A DNA stretch of 64,000 nt from Procambarus clarkii (Eukaryota > Arthropoda > Malacostraca > Decapoda > Cambaridae): NCBI RefSeq assembly GCF_040958095.1, contig NC_091177.1:914501-978500 (forward strand). Direction: 5' to 3'. A model generated the notes under the pieces. It saw only the letters and a program-made list of their open reading frames with translations, was not told the origin of the DNA and ran no database searches. Of the stretch, positions 32,721 to 43,486 are shown piece by piece (within the stretch, counting starts at the first letter, position 1; each line of letters starts with the position of its first letter). The translations under genes were made by a program, and so were the position numbers.

Positions 32721-34362
32721 ATTCTATATGATGTTTGTTAGATCTCTGATTGATTATCATGCCTTGCACCTAATTAACTTCCACTCCTCTGTGTTGAACA
32801 AACTTGAAGTAGTACAGAACGAAACCACGAGGATAATTCTTGGTGCCCCAAGATGCACAAGAATCATCAACATGAGGGAAGAAGTGAAGCTTCCAGCCAT
32901 ACTAGACAGAATCATGCAAGTCAACACGACCTTTTGCCTTAAAGTCATGAGAGATCCTATACAGTACCTACATCTCCTGCATTGCTCAGAGACAAATTAT
33001 TTAGTGCTGTTAACGCCCTATTGACTGGTGCCGACATACCAACTCACTCCTTTTATGATAAATGTCTGAGCAAAAATGCCTACAATCTCATCAAACTCAA
33101 CATTCCTTTTAAGGAATCTACCTGTCTCTGATATTCCCCTTTATCTATACCCCACCGTTCAAGTATCATACACACCTGTCACCAAGAAAGGTAATGAGTC
33201 ACCGGCTGTGTCTACACCGACGGCTCAGTCCAATCCTCTACTGGACGGACTGCAGCAGCATGTAGATTTTATTGAAATAATAATTGCACAAAGACTGTCA
33301 GTGTCAGGTTAAACAACTGGCTGACCTCCACACAAGCAGAACTAGCAGCATTACAACTAGCTACCAATACATTAAAAAGCATTGGAGGAGGAATGATATT
33401 TTGTAATTCAAAGTCTGCTCTTCAAGCAATCGAAAACTTCTTGAAGATCGACATCAAGAACCTCATACTCCCAATTATAAATGACCTAATTGCTGCACAG
33501 AGTAAAGGGTTTCGAATCTCCTTTGTATGGATACCTTCACACATATATATAACTCATCATAATGAGACAGACACTGCAACCAAATTAGCGTGCAACAAAG
33601 ATGTAGTTGAATTAGATCTAGGTATCCCCATCTCTACTGTCAAAACCATATTATTCCAAACACTCAGGTCTGACCGGTAAGAAATTACTGACTCCCAACG
33701 ACCTGAAAGCACCAGTATAAAAAGCTATGACTTGTTCAGATCTGAATCCTATGTTTATGGGCAGCACAAAACGTCCACTAGACTGTGCGACACAGTGGTT
33801 GCCAGGATCAGGTTGGGTTACCGTTACCTGTGGCAGGTGGCTGCAGGTGACGGATCTCCCAATCCTGAGCACTCCAGTTGCAAACTCTGTGAGCAGGAAC
33901 TACGGCATGATCTCCCGCACTACATCACTGAATGCCCAGTTATCAGACCATTCAGACCCATTGGCATGAGGAACCTGGAGCTTTGCAATTACATTATTCA
34001 CTTTTGAGTTGTTGAGGATATCCTCATATTGCACCCAAAATTTGCCAGTGCAGACTACTGAACATATGGCTCTGTATGACTGACCATCCTGCGAGATGGG
34101 GACTTTGAGTATCACTGCTACCTTATTCACAAATAAGGCAGATAATATTCTGCCTTATTCTTGTGTTGATGATATCCTCATAACGAACCCAGAGTCTGCC
34201 AGTGCAGACTAATCACATGCCTCTGTATGACTAACCATCCTGTGTGATGGGGATTTTTAGCATCACGTAGCTAGCTTTTTGACACACTGTACTCCACTTC
34301 ATATAGTCTAGGGTAGCTGCACTAGTGCAGATGTTCCTAAATGTGTTAATAAAAAAAATGGT
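32720..34362 (+). mobile_element. I-like LINE, RT C-terminus, RNase H and 3' UTR
   Basis: Order seen: FVRSLIDYHALHLI and LEVVQNETTRIILGAP (region after the RT palm); then ADLHTSRTSSI and MIFCNSKSALQAIENF, RISFVWIPSHIYITHHNETD (RNase H, with the usual DS and the SH...N.AD region altered to NS and HHNETD); then TVVARIRLGYRYLWQ and CKLCEQELRHDLPHYITECP, the CX2C...HX4C zinc-finger end. RNase H plus this finger is typical of I-clade LINEs. The 3' UTR has two copies of a CATCCTGYG-GATGGGGA block and ends in an A-run at 34350. The copy is 5'-truncated with several frame breaks. It abuts a reversed LINE end at 32720. Confidence 0.85.
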
Positions 34363-34535
34363 CCAACAGGCTATTGCCTGGAGCGGCCCGGGAATATGTT
34401 CTCTGTATTCCCTCTATTTCAGCAGTCACTCCCGCTCTTAAGGGGGAAGTGAGTATCGAACAGTATTCTAGATGGTAGAGCACAAGTGATTTGAATAGTA
34501 CAACAATTGTACAACTGACAGCTGAGTGGAAAGGG

Positions 34536-34823
34536 CCTGACAGCTGAATGGACAGCGCTTCGAATTCGTAGTCCTGAGGTTCCGGGTTCGATCCCCGGTT
34601 GAGGCGGAAACAAATGGGCAGTTTCTTTCACCCTGATGCCCCTGATTCCTAGCAGTAAATAGGTACCTGTGAGTTAGACAGCTACTATGGGCTGCTTCTT
34701 GGGAATGTGTAACATTCCCCAAGAATGGGGGCCTGGTCGAGGACCGGGCCTCGATTGGGTCCAAACATTCCTGGAAATGATTGGGCCGCGGGGACGCGGA
34801 GCCCCGAAACCATCTCAAGATAA
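34536..34823 (+). mobile_element. SINE family B, diverged subfamily
   Basis: Head with B box GGGTTCGATCCCC, then TTTCTTTCACCCTGATGCCC, TAGCAGTAAATAGGTACCTG, GGGCTGCTTCTTGGG, GGCCTGGTCGAGGACCGGGC and the end ATCTCAAGATAAG. It has an inserted segment near 34705-34780 compared with typical family B. Confidence 0.75.
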
Positions 34824-34849
34824 GAATATTGTGATGGGTTTACAATACA

Positions 34850-34940
34850 GTTCCTAGTTTACAATCCACGGACCCGGGTTCTATTCCCTGCCGTGACAGA
34901 ATTTCTTTCACCTTGATGCGTCTGTTCACTTAGAAATATA
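34850..34940 (+). mobile_element. SINE head fragment
   Basis: CCCGGGTTCTATTCCCTG is B-box-like and is followed by AATTTCTTTCACCTTGATGC as in family B. The rest is missing. Confidence 0.45.
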
Positions 34941-35530
34941 AAAGAACATGCCACCGGATTAAAAACCCGATGCCCTAAGCACAGCCCAATACAGTTGCCT
35001 CATCTGTTCTTCCATTGTTTACCTTGCAAGGTATTAAGACTCGGTAAGTGCTGAAGGTTGAAATAAGACATTAAAAAAAGAAAAAAGAAAAAAAAATACA
35101 TTTTTTCAGGGGTCATTCACTCCCCTTCCCCCCCCCCTTACCCCCCCCACCATCCCCACGCCAGAACACACAACTATATTAACTCTAAACCGTTTTCCTT
35201 ATATTTATTTAACACTAACAAACACAAAACAATACAAGCCAATTACTTATTGGGAAACAGAAAAATGGAAATTTTCATCGTCGTTTTGTGCACTTTTAAT
35301 AAAAGTGTTATATGTTTTAAACATGTAAATGAAACAATATACTGAAAACTATTTTTAATCGCCATTCAAAATATTTTAAGATAAAATAAGATCTAATATT
35401 ATCTCTACTGAAATTGTGATCTCGAGAGCATCCTTTTTCCTGTTGAAAATCTTCTTTCTTCAGAAAGAGGATTTTTTTCCAGAAATCGATGTTGATGGAC
35501 ATTTTTTTAATAAATATTATAATCAATTTA
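34941..35530. other. Unassigned AT-rich sequence
   Basis: A-rich and C-rich homopolymer-like stretches near 35070-35155; nothing else recognised. Confidence 0.3.
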
Positions 35531-35561
35531 ATAATATTTAATATATATATAATATTTAATA

Positions 35562-35624
<63 letters not shown>

Positions 35625-35640
35625 ATTATAATAAAGAAAT
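35531..35640. repeat. (TA)n microsatellite with AATATT edges
   Basis: Imperfect TA tract, about 60 bp pure at 35566-35620. Confidence 0.9.
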
Positions 35641-35773
35641 ATAATTGTACAAAGCAAAACATGTTTTGTTCCATTGCTTTCCAACATTGAAGAGATTCTG
35701 TATAACATTTCACCATACATGGATCGAAGAATACAAAGTACTTATTGTTACTTACTTATAACTTTCTTAAAGG

Positions 35774-35930
35774 ATTCCTGATCAATCAGGCTGTGACTCT
35801 TACGTCAGGCTGCGAGCAGCCGCGTCCAACAGCCTGGTTGATCAGTCCAGCAACGAGGAGGCCTGGTCGACGACTGGGCCGCGAGGTCGCTGAGCCCCGA
35901 AATCACCTCAAGGTAACCTCAAGGTAGGTT
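35774..35930 (+). mobile_element. LINE 3' terminus (likely partner of SINE family B)
   Basis: One frame reads DQSGCDSYVRLRAAASNSLV, then DQSSNEEAWSTTGPRG, homologous to the C-terminal DQPGCDGYVGLRAAPSNSLV of the LINE at 683-1640. Its last 75 bp (GGCCTGGTCGACGACTGGGC, GCCCCGAAATCACCTCAAGG and TAACCTCAAGGTA) are the same as the tail of SINE family B. Other copies of this end: 42548-42628 (plus) and 47872-48012 (minus). Confidence 0.75.
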
Positions 35931-36405
35931 CTTTATTATTTAGAAAGTCTCCTGCTATTCATGTTAATGGCAAAGTCTTTGATCAAGTCTTCGCAAGCAA
36001 TATGGCCTACCAAATCTGCCTCTTTATTTAGCAGAGACAGGGCACCCAACTCGTCGTGTGTTGGGCTTTTTAATATGCTTGAGCTGAAACAATGAAGGCT
36101 CAGCTGCGCAATTTCTGACCATTAATATTACAAATATACACAAGGGCAATGTCTACATTTGGAAACGCGCACTCAAGTTTGTCTTCTGAAATTCTTTGAT
36201 TAAGTGCAACATGACTGAATCCTGCGTTGATAGATTTTATTACAATGAACGTAAGGCGCACAAATGAGTGAAGCTGCTGAAGCTTGGCACAGAGATCATT
36301 GTCCAAGTCCTCTGGGTCAGCATCACTTAGCAGTTGAGAACACTTAAAGTACCTTTTAGTTTCAGTAGATGAAGGTACATTATTTGGTACATCACGTGGA
36401 AAAGA

Positions 36406-36905
36406 TTATTATTATTATTAACATCTTTATTGACAAAATTTAATTACAATTTTGCCTAATCTGAGGATTTCAATTAAGTCTTATTAAAGTGAGGATAATG
36501 TTGGTATTCACTGTCACGCAGGACAGAGGGTCATACACAAGACAATAGGTCTAAACTGTAGGCTGAAGCACATATATATCACGGTTACAATCCATGTTTT
36601 AATGTATGAATATGTAAAATCAACTTTCTATTGTGCACTGCCACACAAGGGCAGAGATGGGCTCATAAGAGTTGCAGCTTAAAAATAGTATAATTAGAAT
36701 TGTTCTTCATTCTTTAAAATGGACAAGCAAATTTTGGATAAATTGTTAGGATGTCGTCCAGTACATAAAGATTCAATGAAACAGTTACACAGTTGGTGGT
36801 ACAATAGGCCAGGAGGTCTAAAAAAATTTACGGTTTCACATTCAACAATATAGTGTTCTAGAAAATCTGTCTGCTAGTTTTTGTATTCTTCTCCTCTTCT
36901 CATAT
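36406..36905 (-). mobile_element. I-like LINE 3' end inside the hAT relic
   Basis: On the minus strand: LEHYIVECETVNFF, RPPGLLYHQLCNCFIESLC and NLSKI, the end of an RNase H LINE (HYxxEC is the last part of the zinc finger), then a 3' UTR with GACCCTCTGTCCTGCGTGAC and the end TTTTGTCAATAAAGATGTTA followed by AATAATAATAAT. The same end recurs at 42337-42475 and 51908-52080. Confidence 0.8.
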
Positions 36906-37009
36906 GGTTTCTAGTTTGTCAACAATTGTGTAAAAGGTGATGATACGAAATTTATCACCGTACATATCTACTTCTGATGCATCTCCGTCAGTGGGTACCT
37001 TTTGAGAGA

Positions 37010-37263
37010 TTTTGAGATATATACAAGAGTTGTTACATTCTTGTAGAGCCACTAGTACGCGTAGCGTTTCGGGCAGGTCCCTGGAATACGATCCCCGCCG
37101 CGAAGAATCGTTGTTACAACCAAGTACACATTTTACTGTTGAGTTAAACAGAGGCTACAGTTAAGGAATTGCGCCCAGTAAGTCCTCCCCGGCCAGGGTA
37201 CGAACCCATGACAAAGCGCTCGCGGAACGCCAGGCGAGTGTCTTACCACTACACCACGGAGAC
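37010..37263 (-). mobile_element. SINE family A inside the hAT relic
   Basis: Near full-length: head GTGGTAAGACACTCGCCTGG with B box GGGTTCGTACCC, body with ATTCTTCGCGGCGGGGATCG, tail CGAAACGCTACGCG and TGTAACAACTCTTGTATA. Short A-run. Confidence 0.85.
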
Positions 37264-37425
37264 TGCGTGAAGCTTCTTTCAAATATAGTTGCGCTGCATT
37301 ACAATTATCATCTGGTAGTATTTCCTTTGTAAGGAAGATCATGCCTCTCACAGCTACTTGACCACTATGACAAAATCACTTGAGGCATTAGAAGAAAAAC
37401 ATAATGCAGATTGAAATGGATTTGG

Positions 37426-37675
37426 GGAGCCGGTCGGCCGAGCGGACAGCACGCTGGACTTGTGATACTGTGGTCCTGGGTTCGATCCCAGGCGCCGGCG
37501 AGAAACAATGGGCAGAGTTTCTTTCCACCCTATGCCCCTGTTACCTAGCAGTAAAATAGGTACCTGGGTGTTAGTCAGCTGTCACGGGCTGCTTCCTGGG
37601 GGTGGAGGTCTGGTCGAGGACTGGGCCGCGGGGACACTAAAAAGCCCCGAAATCATCTCAAGATAACCTCAAGAT
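37426..37675 (+). mobile_element. SINE family B, full-length copy
   Basis: Head GGAGCCGGTCGGCCGAGCGG, B box GGGTTCGATCCCAGG, body TAGCAGTAAAATAGGTACCT, GGGCTGCTTCCTGGGGGTGG, end GCCCCGAAATCATCTCAAGA and TAACCTCAAGA. Confidence 0.9.
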
Positions 37676-37887
37676 TGTAAGTACTTCATACCTTTCAATC
37701 ATCTCTTATAGTGCATAGTGTCATCTAATGCACAATAGAACTAATGAGTTAGCCAAAGCATGCGCTCCTAAACAGGAGACTTCATTATCATCTTGGATTT
37801 CATTTGAGCATTTCGAGGGCTGTATATATTTAGAGAACTGCAACAAAATTGAGTAGAAATGAGATAAAGTGAAAAGAACACTTTCAT

Positions 37888-38114
37888 TTTTTTTTTAGAT
37901 ATGTACAAGAGTTCCTACATTCTTGTACAGCCACTAGTACGCGTAGCGTTTCGGGCAAGTCCTTAATCCTATGGTCCCCGGAATACCTATTTTACTGTTG
38001 AGTTAAACAGAGGCTACAGTTAAGGATTGGCGCCCAGTAAATCCTCTCCGGCCAGGATACGAACCCATGACAAAGCGCTCGCAGAACGCCAGGTGAACGT
38101 CTTATCACGGAGAC
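37888..38114 (-). mobile_element. SINE family A copy with internal deletion
   Basis: Tail and head present (CGAAACGCTACGCG; GGGTTCGTATCC) but the ATTCTTCGCGG segment is missing; T-run at 37888-37896 marks the 3' end. Confidence 0.8.
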
Positions 38115-38655
38115 CGGGGATCTATCATACTATAAGGCAGGAGGAGTCACATATTTATCTATGGCAGTAGCGTAGTCAGCCTTTAAAGTTAGGGAGGAGC
38201 GATCACAAAAAAAAGGAGCTACGATATATACTAAATAATTTAAAATTCATTATACATTTTAACTTTTTGTATTTAAAATCCAAACACAGGGAAGAAACAG
38301 TTTTCAAGGCAGTGCATAATTCTTATTTTGTATTTATAATAAACTTTATATTACTTGGATTTAATCTGAGTTGGATTACTTTATTATAATCCAACTCAGT
38401 AGCCAACTATCTTTCAGTGGAGAGGAAAGCTAATCCAGACAACATATTCTCATCTATTGCAGAACGAAGGAATGGCCTTGTGTGTCTGAGTCGGCTAAAG
38501 GATCGACTTCGTCAACAGCAATACTAAGGTCAGAAACGTGTGGTACAATGTGGTCAGGTTAGGATAAATGGAACACATGTCTTTGTCGGTCATCAGTTTA
38601 ATAACTTGTCCTCGGGCTAGGGTTATCCAGGGATTCCAGGCGACGGCTGAACCCA
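38115..38655. other. Unassigned sequence with a perfect hairpin
   Basis: 38366-38399 is a perfect 13-bp inverted repeat (CTGAGTTGGATTA) with an 8-nt loop. A short frame at about 38405-38526 (NIFSSIAERRNGLVCLSRLK) is preceded by an acceptor-like CTATCTTTCAG; not recognised and not called as a gene. Confidence 0.4.
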
Positions 38656-38659
38656 AAGT

Positions 38660-38755
38660 TATTGTTGTTTAAGATTCAGCAACTCGGAACAAAAAGTTCC
38701 AAGTTGCACGGGCTATGGTGAGCCCGTAGAAGACTTACCTGGCACAGGAGCGGGG
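38660..38755 (-). mobile_element. SINE family E copy
   Basis: On the minus strand: GCCCCGCTCCTGTGCCAGGT, AAGTCTTCTACGGGCTCACC, ATAGCCCGTGC, GTTCCGAGTTGCTGAATC and AACAACAA. The most complete single copy of family E. Confidence 0.65.
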
Positions 38756-39269
38756 CTGTAACTTGAACCCAAAGATGCATTTACCAGTTTTATCGTATTG
38801 CGTATTGAAAGTTAGTTTGTTCTCAAGTATATGATACTATTTCATACTAGAATGTGCTGAATAGTTAGGCTTCATTTGGGTTAGATGATAAGGTTTTGTT
38901 GGTCGTTATTGGTATTTTTAGTACGTGAATGAAACGTTTATGTCGGTGTGACTCGAGCAGAAGACGTGAACAAAGCAGTGCTTGAGAAAAGCTCATGCAT
39001 CAGTTGTGAGTTATGTGTAAAGTGGCTTTTTCAGTCATAAACGGGTTTGGTGGCTGGATTAACGAGCATTTTCTCCTTGTTGATAAGGACCTAGCCTATC
39101 GTTTCGATGCTCATTTGTCGTGAAACTTTCTTCATTCATCTCCAGCCTGAACAGTATCTCCAGTATATTGTATTTTCAACCCATATATTCCTAAACCGAC
39201 TTAACCAAAACACTGTACCTAACCTAACTACGTACAAACCCACAGTATACAATAATATTCACGCGATGA
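38756..39269. other. Unassigned sequence
   Basis: No recognisable element. Confidence 0.3.
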
Positions 39270-39335
39270 GTCACAATAACCTGGCTAAAGTATGTTGACC
39301 AGACCACACACTAAAAGGTGAAGGGACGATAAATA
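39270..39335 (-). repeat. Copy of the GAAACGTCGTC-type repeat (3' part)
   Basis: GATGAGTCACAATAAC, AGTATGTTGACCAGACCACA and AAGGTGAAGGGACGA are the reverse of 20380-20455. Confidence 0.6.
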
Positions 39336-39596
39336 ATATTGTCGTATGTTTAAAACAATAATATTGTTTTATGTTTGAGAAAAACTTGATTGTATGGAAA
39401 TCACTTTGTCAGTTGTCTACTGTATAACTCAACTACTGACTTATTAAAATCCATGTCAGTATATAACTTATATCTTAGGCTGTGGGATTAGTTGCCTCAG
39501 ACTATGCTATGCCAAGCTCCCGCTCAACCCAATCACGCATTTGTAATTTTTTGTAATTAGTTCATTTTGTCGTGGACATGGAGCCTGGATATGTAT

Positions 39597-39900
39597 ATAT
39601 GTCGTGCCTAATATCAAGAATCGCACTACTTGGCCTAATATGCAAGGTCCGATTTGCCTAACTGGCTGAATGATTTTCGTTATTTTTTCATATATTTCTT
39701 TCCAGAGTGGAGCTTTTCTAACAATAATAATAAATTAGGAACATGAATGGCTGACTATGTTATATTAGGGTAGGTTAGGTTTGATCAAATTTCTATGTTA
39801 ATTTTGAATGAAAGTAAACAAAAAATGAAATTTGTTATGTAATGTACAAATGCTTAATTTGCTTAATTATATTGCATTTTAAAAGTAAAAGGGAAACAAA
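39597..39900 (+). mobile_element. Second MITE family, 5' part
   Basis: TATATGTCGTGCCTAATATC, CGCACTACTTGGCC and GCAAGGTCCGATTTGCCTAA resemble the TIR of the MITE at 27126 with changes. The far TIR is not seen. Confidence 0.55.
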
Positions 39901-40015
39901 ACTAATTTATATTGGTTTTGGGGCTATATCCATGTAGTTACCCATGCAATTACTTGCTATCCCACACTCTATTGCATGGGCCAGGATTATAACTAGTCGG
40001 GATGGGGGGGGGGGG

Positions 40016-40343
40016 TGATCTGTCCTTTTACAAATTACGTCTGAATTTGCCCGTATGCCCGAAAATGGACGTAATTTGAAAATAAAAAATAATTGAAAAT
40101 AAATTTTAGATTTTTTTATTCCAAAACAGTGCAGGAAATTCTCCGAAGGTTTCAAAACGTCGTGAAAAACGTTAATTGAAAGTTTCCTCTCCTAACCTTA
40201 CTGAGTAAGCCGGAGGACTCAAACAGAAAACGGGACAGTACATCACTTACGTGAGCCGATTTCATTTCAAATTACGTCCACTTTTGGCCATAGCGCGCAT
40301 ACGAGCGGAAAGCGACGTTATTTTTAAGAGGACGGGTTGCATT
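40016..40343. mobile_element. MITE-like element, copy 2
   Basis: Same structure as 22710-23060: CTGTCCTTTTACAAATTACG at the left, GCGCATACGAGCGGAAAGCG and TAAGAGGACGG at the right, centre AACAGAAAACGGGACAGT. The left TIR is partly replaced (GCCCGTATGCCCG). More diverged than copy 1. Confidence 0.75.
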
Positions 40344-40344
40344 A

Positions 40345-41003
40345 TCATGATTGGGGGACGATACTTTGTCGTGATGGCAGGATGAAAGCTGGTCACGATG
40401 GGGAATGGTAACTGGTCATAATGGGGAGTGGTAACTGGTCGTGATGAGGGATTGTAACTGGTCATAATGGGGAGTGGTAACTGGTCGTGATGGGGAGTGG
40501 TAACTGGTCGTGATGAGGGATTGTAACGGGTCGTGATGGGGAATGGTAACTGGTCGTGATGGGGGATTGTAACTGGTCGTGATGGGGGATTGTAACTGGT
40601 CGTGATGGGGAATGGTAACTGGTCATAATGGGGAGTGGTAACTGGTCGTGATGAGGGAGATTAACTGGTCGTGATGGGGAATGGTAACTGGTCGTGATGG
40701 GGAATGGAAACTGGTCATAATGTGGAGTGGTAACTGGTCGTGATGAGGGATTGTAACTGGTCGTGATGGGGAATGGAAACTGGTCGTGATGGGGAATGGA
40801 AACTGGTCGTGATGGAGGATTGTAACTGGTCGTGATGGGGGATTGTAACTGGTCGTGATGGGGGATTGTAACTGGTCGTGATGGGGGATTGTAACTGGTC
40901 GTGATGGGGGATTGTAACTGGTCGTGATGGAGGATTGTAACTGGTCGTGATCGGGAGTGGTAACTGGTCGTAATGGAGGATTGTAACTGGTCGTGATGGG
41001 GCG
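40345..41003. repeat. 23-bp minisatellite, ~28 copies
   Basis: Unit TAACTGGTCGTGATGGGG plus GATTG, AATGG or AGTGG; CATAATGGGGAGTGG variants are interspersed on the left, and the GGGGGATTG type becomes homogeneous at about 40840-40930. Confidence 0.95.
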
Positions 41004-41009
41004 ACTTTC

Positions 41010-41940
41010 TCGTTTAGTCCCGGTTAACCTTCTAAACGTTAGCTACTTTACTAAGGAAGGAAAACAGTGTCTTGCTTAACGAGTTGCGGCGGGTCTGTGT
41101 ATTTCTCGTTAACCTTTCCTTTTACTCTTTTGAAAATGAACACATAAAAAAAAAAATTGTCTCGTTAACGAAGGACATAAAAGATGGTCCGTGATAAAAG
41201 TCTGTGTTGACTCCACGACCAAAACTTTAGGGTAATGGCAACACTAGGCAGCTGCCCCCCTCCCCCTCCCCCTCCCCCTTCCTTCCTCTTCTCTATTCCC
41301 CCCTCCTCCTTTCCATCCCTCTCCCACCTATCCCCCCTACTCCCCCACCAATCCCCCTCATAATTCCTCCCCTCTCCCCCACCGCCCATCTCCCTCCGGC
41401 CGGCGGTGTGCGTACGATAATTTAGTGTATCGTGCCTGGCGGGTTAAAAGTTGTTGTACGCGGCGCATACGTTAGCGCGCGCGCTATGATAATATAGTTT
41501 ATCAGAGTTTACCGGTGAGCCATTTAATGAAATTATGATCGCCAGCTGCGAGTCTGGAGTTTCTTGCTTTCCATATATATTCTCTACAAATTATTTAATG
41601 GAAGAGAAAACGAGGCAAGGCTCAATATTTATAACATTGTCTTAGACAAGCTGCTATAGTCTTGAAAAAAAAATTCGGAAAGAATGTTTAAGGATTATAT
41701 ATTTTTTTTATTAAATGCCAAATAATTTATCGTGTAGGTCATATTGTTTTTATGAGCAGAGTAATGGATATATGCGAGGTTACATATACAATGTTACTGA
41801 AGGGAGATTCATTTTTATTTTTCCGATGTTACAAACCCTTTTTTTTTAAACCTATTTGTAAAAAAAAAATAGTAGCTTTTAGGGTTTTGTTCGGTACTTA
41901 GTACGTTCAGTGTTAAGTACTTAATACTCGGTACTTAACA
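41010..41940. other. Unassigned, with a polypyrimidine tract and a GC palindrome
   Basis: 41250-41400 is a C/T-rich strand (CCCTCCCCCTCCCCC type). TAGCGCGCGCGCTA at 41473-41486 is a perfect palindrome of alternating GC. The remainder is AT-rich and unassigned. Confidence 0.5.
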
Positions 41941-41944
41941 CTTA

Positions 41945-42170
41945 ACTTGTTCAGTCCGCACGCAACCCAGTGAACCTGGGTTCGATTCCCGGGCAGGACG
42001 AGTAATGTGGACACGTTTTCTTACATTTAATGAAAGGCCAATCGTTGGCCTTTGTCCTGCGGGACCTCGGTAACACTTCCAGGCTTCCTGTTCCCGACAA
42101 TGGGAACTAACAGGAGGTAAACTACACATCAACAGGAGGTAAACTCTACACATCGTGGTATACATGTATA
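41945..42170 (+). mobile_element. tRNA-like retroposon candidate
   Basis: ACCTGGGTTCGATTCCCGGG is a strong B box with paired arm; the body (GGCCAATCGTTGGCCTTTG, itself a hairpin) is unlike the other SINEs. No A box found. Confidence 0.4.
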
Positions 42171-42336
42171 CCGTTGAAGAAGAGGAGAGGAAGTTTGTTT
42201 ACCTTACCTTCTTAGCCAAGGGCAAGGCTTTCTGCGAGGTCACCCAACCACCCACTAGCCAGACACGAAACTGACCGGACATTAAATTGACAGACTTAAG
42301 GAACACAAAGGTTAAGTCTCCAGACACACAAACACT

Positions 42337-42475
42337 TATTATTATTAACATCTTTATTGACAAAATTAATTACAATTTTGCCTAATCTGAGGATTTTGAT
42401 AGTCTTATTAAAGTGAGGATAATGCTGGTATTCACTGTCACGCAGGACAGAGGGTCATACACAAGACAAACACTG
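42337..42475 (-). mobile_element. I-like LINE 3' end
   Basis: ATTATTATTAACATCTTTAT, ATTACAATTTTGCCTAATCT and ACGCAGGACAGAGGGTCATA: same as 36406-36545. Confidence 0.8.
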
Positions 42476-42547
42476 CTCTCTTCTGGCATGTATGGGACTC
42501 TAAATCATCCTATTGATTGGTCTTCTTCTAAAATAGTATTTCCTGTC

Positions 42548-42628
42548 TCTACTACGGAGGCCTGGTCGACGACCGGGCCGCGGGGACACTAAAGCCCCGG
42601 AAGCACCTCAAGGTAGCTCAAGGTAGGT
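42548..42628 (+). mobile_element. LINE/SINE B tail fragment
   Basis: GGAGGCCTGGTCGACGACCG, ACACTAAAGCCCCGGAAGCA and CCTCAAGGTAGCTCAAGGTA. Confidence 0.65.
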
Positions 42629-43000
42629 AGCTCTACTCGTCACTGACGCCGTCTTGTTGACTCGGCCTGATACACAACCTTCCCAACACGAGCCTTAGTC
42701 CTGGCTTTGTTGATGTTAACCTTTCGCAGTACATACACAAATGCTCCAACCTTCTTAACAAACGTGACTTGACTTAAGGCTACACCCTCTTTTATTTTTC
42801 TTATCTTCCTCTTATTCTTACTTCATCCCATTCTTCATTCATTTTATTATTACAGTCGTCCCAGTCGTAGCTTTCATCCTATTCTTATCTTTCACCTTAC
42901 TCTTAACTACTTTTTTTTACCTGCGCCTCACCTCACTCGTTTCTTATTTATTGGCCCATTCCTTCCTCCCCCCCCCCCACAGAGACGGCACCACTCCCGT
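42629..43000. other. Unassigned pyrimidine-rich sequence
   Basis: No element recognised. Confidence 0.3.
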
Positions 43001-43002
43001 TC

Positions 43003-43250
43003 CAGGTAAGTCCACTACGGGCTCACCATAGCCCGTGCTACTTGCCCCGCTCCTGTGCCAGGTAAGTTACGGGCTCACCATAGCCCGTGCTACTTGCCCC
43101 GCTCCTGTGCCAGGTAAGTTACGGGCTCACCATAGCCCGTGCTACTTGCCCCGCTCCTGTGCCAGGTAAGTTACGGGCTCACCATAGCCCGTGCTACTTG
43201 GAACCTGTTCCGAGTAGCTGAATCTATAACAACAACAACATCCCCCCCCC
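43003..43250 (+). mobile_element. SINE family E with 52-bp internal tandem repeat
   Basis: Three identical 52-bp units (43016-43067, 43068-43119, 43120-43171) plus a fourth partial one running into GGAACCTGTTCCGAGTAGCT and an AACAACAACA tail. Each unit carries the hairpin ACGGGCTCACCATAGCCCGT and CAGGTAAGT, an exact 5' splice-site consensus (at 43003, 43059, 43111 and 43163). Confidence 0.8.
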
Positions 43251-43371
43251 CTCCAGTGCACTGAAACAGAAGCGAAAAAGCAACAGAGAAAAAAGGAGGA
43301 ATCCCCACCTCCATTTAAAAACTTTGACCCAAATATCACAGTAACAAGGTTATCACGAATAACCGAACTCA

Positions 43372-43442
43372 ATTACGGGCTCGCCATAGCCCGTGCTATA
43401 TGGACATTTTGTTCCGAGTAGCTAAGTCTAAAACAACAACAA
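43372..43442 (+). mobile_element. SINE family E copy
   Basis: ACGGGCTCGCCATAGCCCGT, TTTTGTTCCGAGTAGCTAAG and AACAACAACAACA. Followed by a hairpin at 43456-43484 (ATGAATAGCCC / GGGCTATTCAT, 7-nt loop). Confidence 0.65.
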
Positions 43443-43486
43443 CATCCTATATAGGATGAATAGCCCCCTTTACGGGCTATTCATGC

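Larger units (their letters stand above)
35936..37887 (-). pseudogene. hAT transposase relic split by nested insertions
   Basis: Minus strand, in order: possible upstream remnant 37676-37887; MRGMIFLTKEILPDDNCNAA (about 37264-37350); PTDGDASEVDMYGDKFRIIT and FYTIVDKLETI (about 36905-37000); DLDNDLCAKLQQLHSFVRL, LECAFPNVDIAL and LRSFSSLKHIKKPN (about 36090-36400), then ELGALSLLNKEADL and CEDLIKDFA (35940-36060). The last blocks match the hAT C-terminal dimerisation domain (FPNVDIAL...ERSFSxLKxIK...LSLLxxEADLL...LIKDFA). The gaps are filled by a LINE end (36406-36905), a family A SINE (37010-37263) and a family B SINE (37426-37675). Frame changes and stops are present, so it is dead. Confidence 0.8.

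Noticed and set aside
37426-37500. tRNA gene
   Set aside because: A and B boxes are good but the sequence continues into a conserved SINE body and tail found many times in the window.
38405-38526. Short frame after an acceptor-like CTTTCAG, as a terminal exon
   Set aside because: No donor partner, family or polyadenylation context could be seen.
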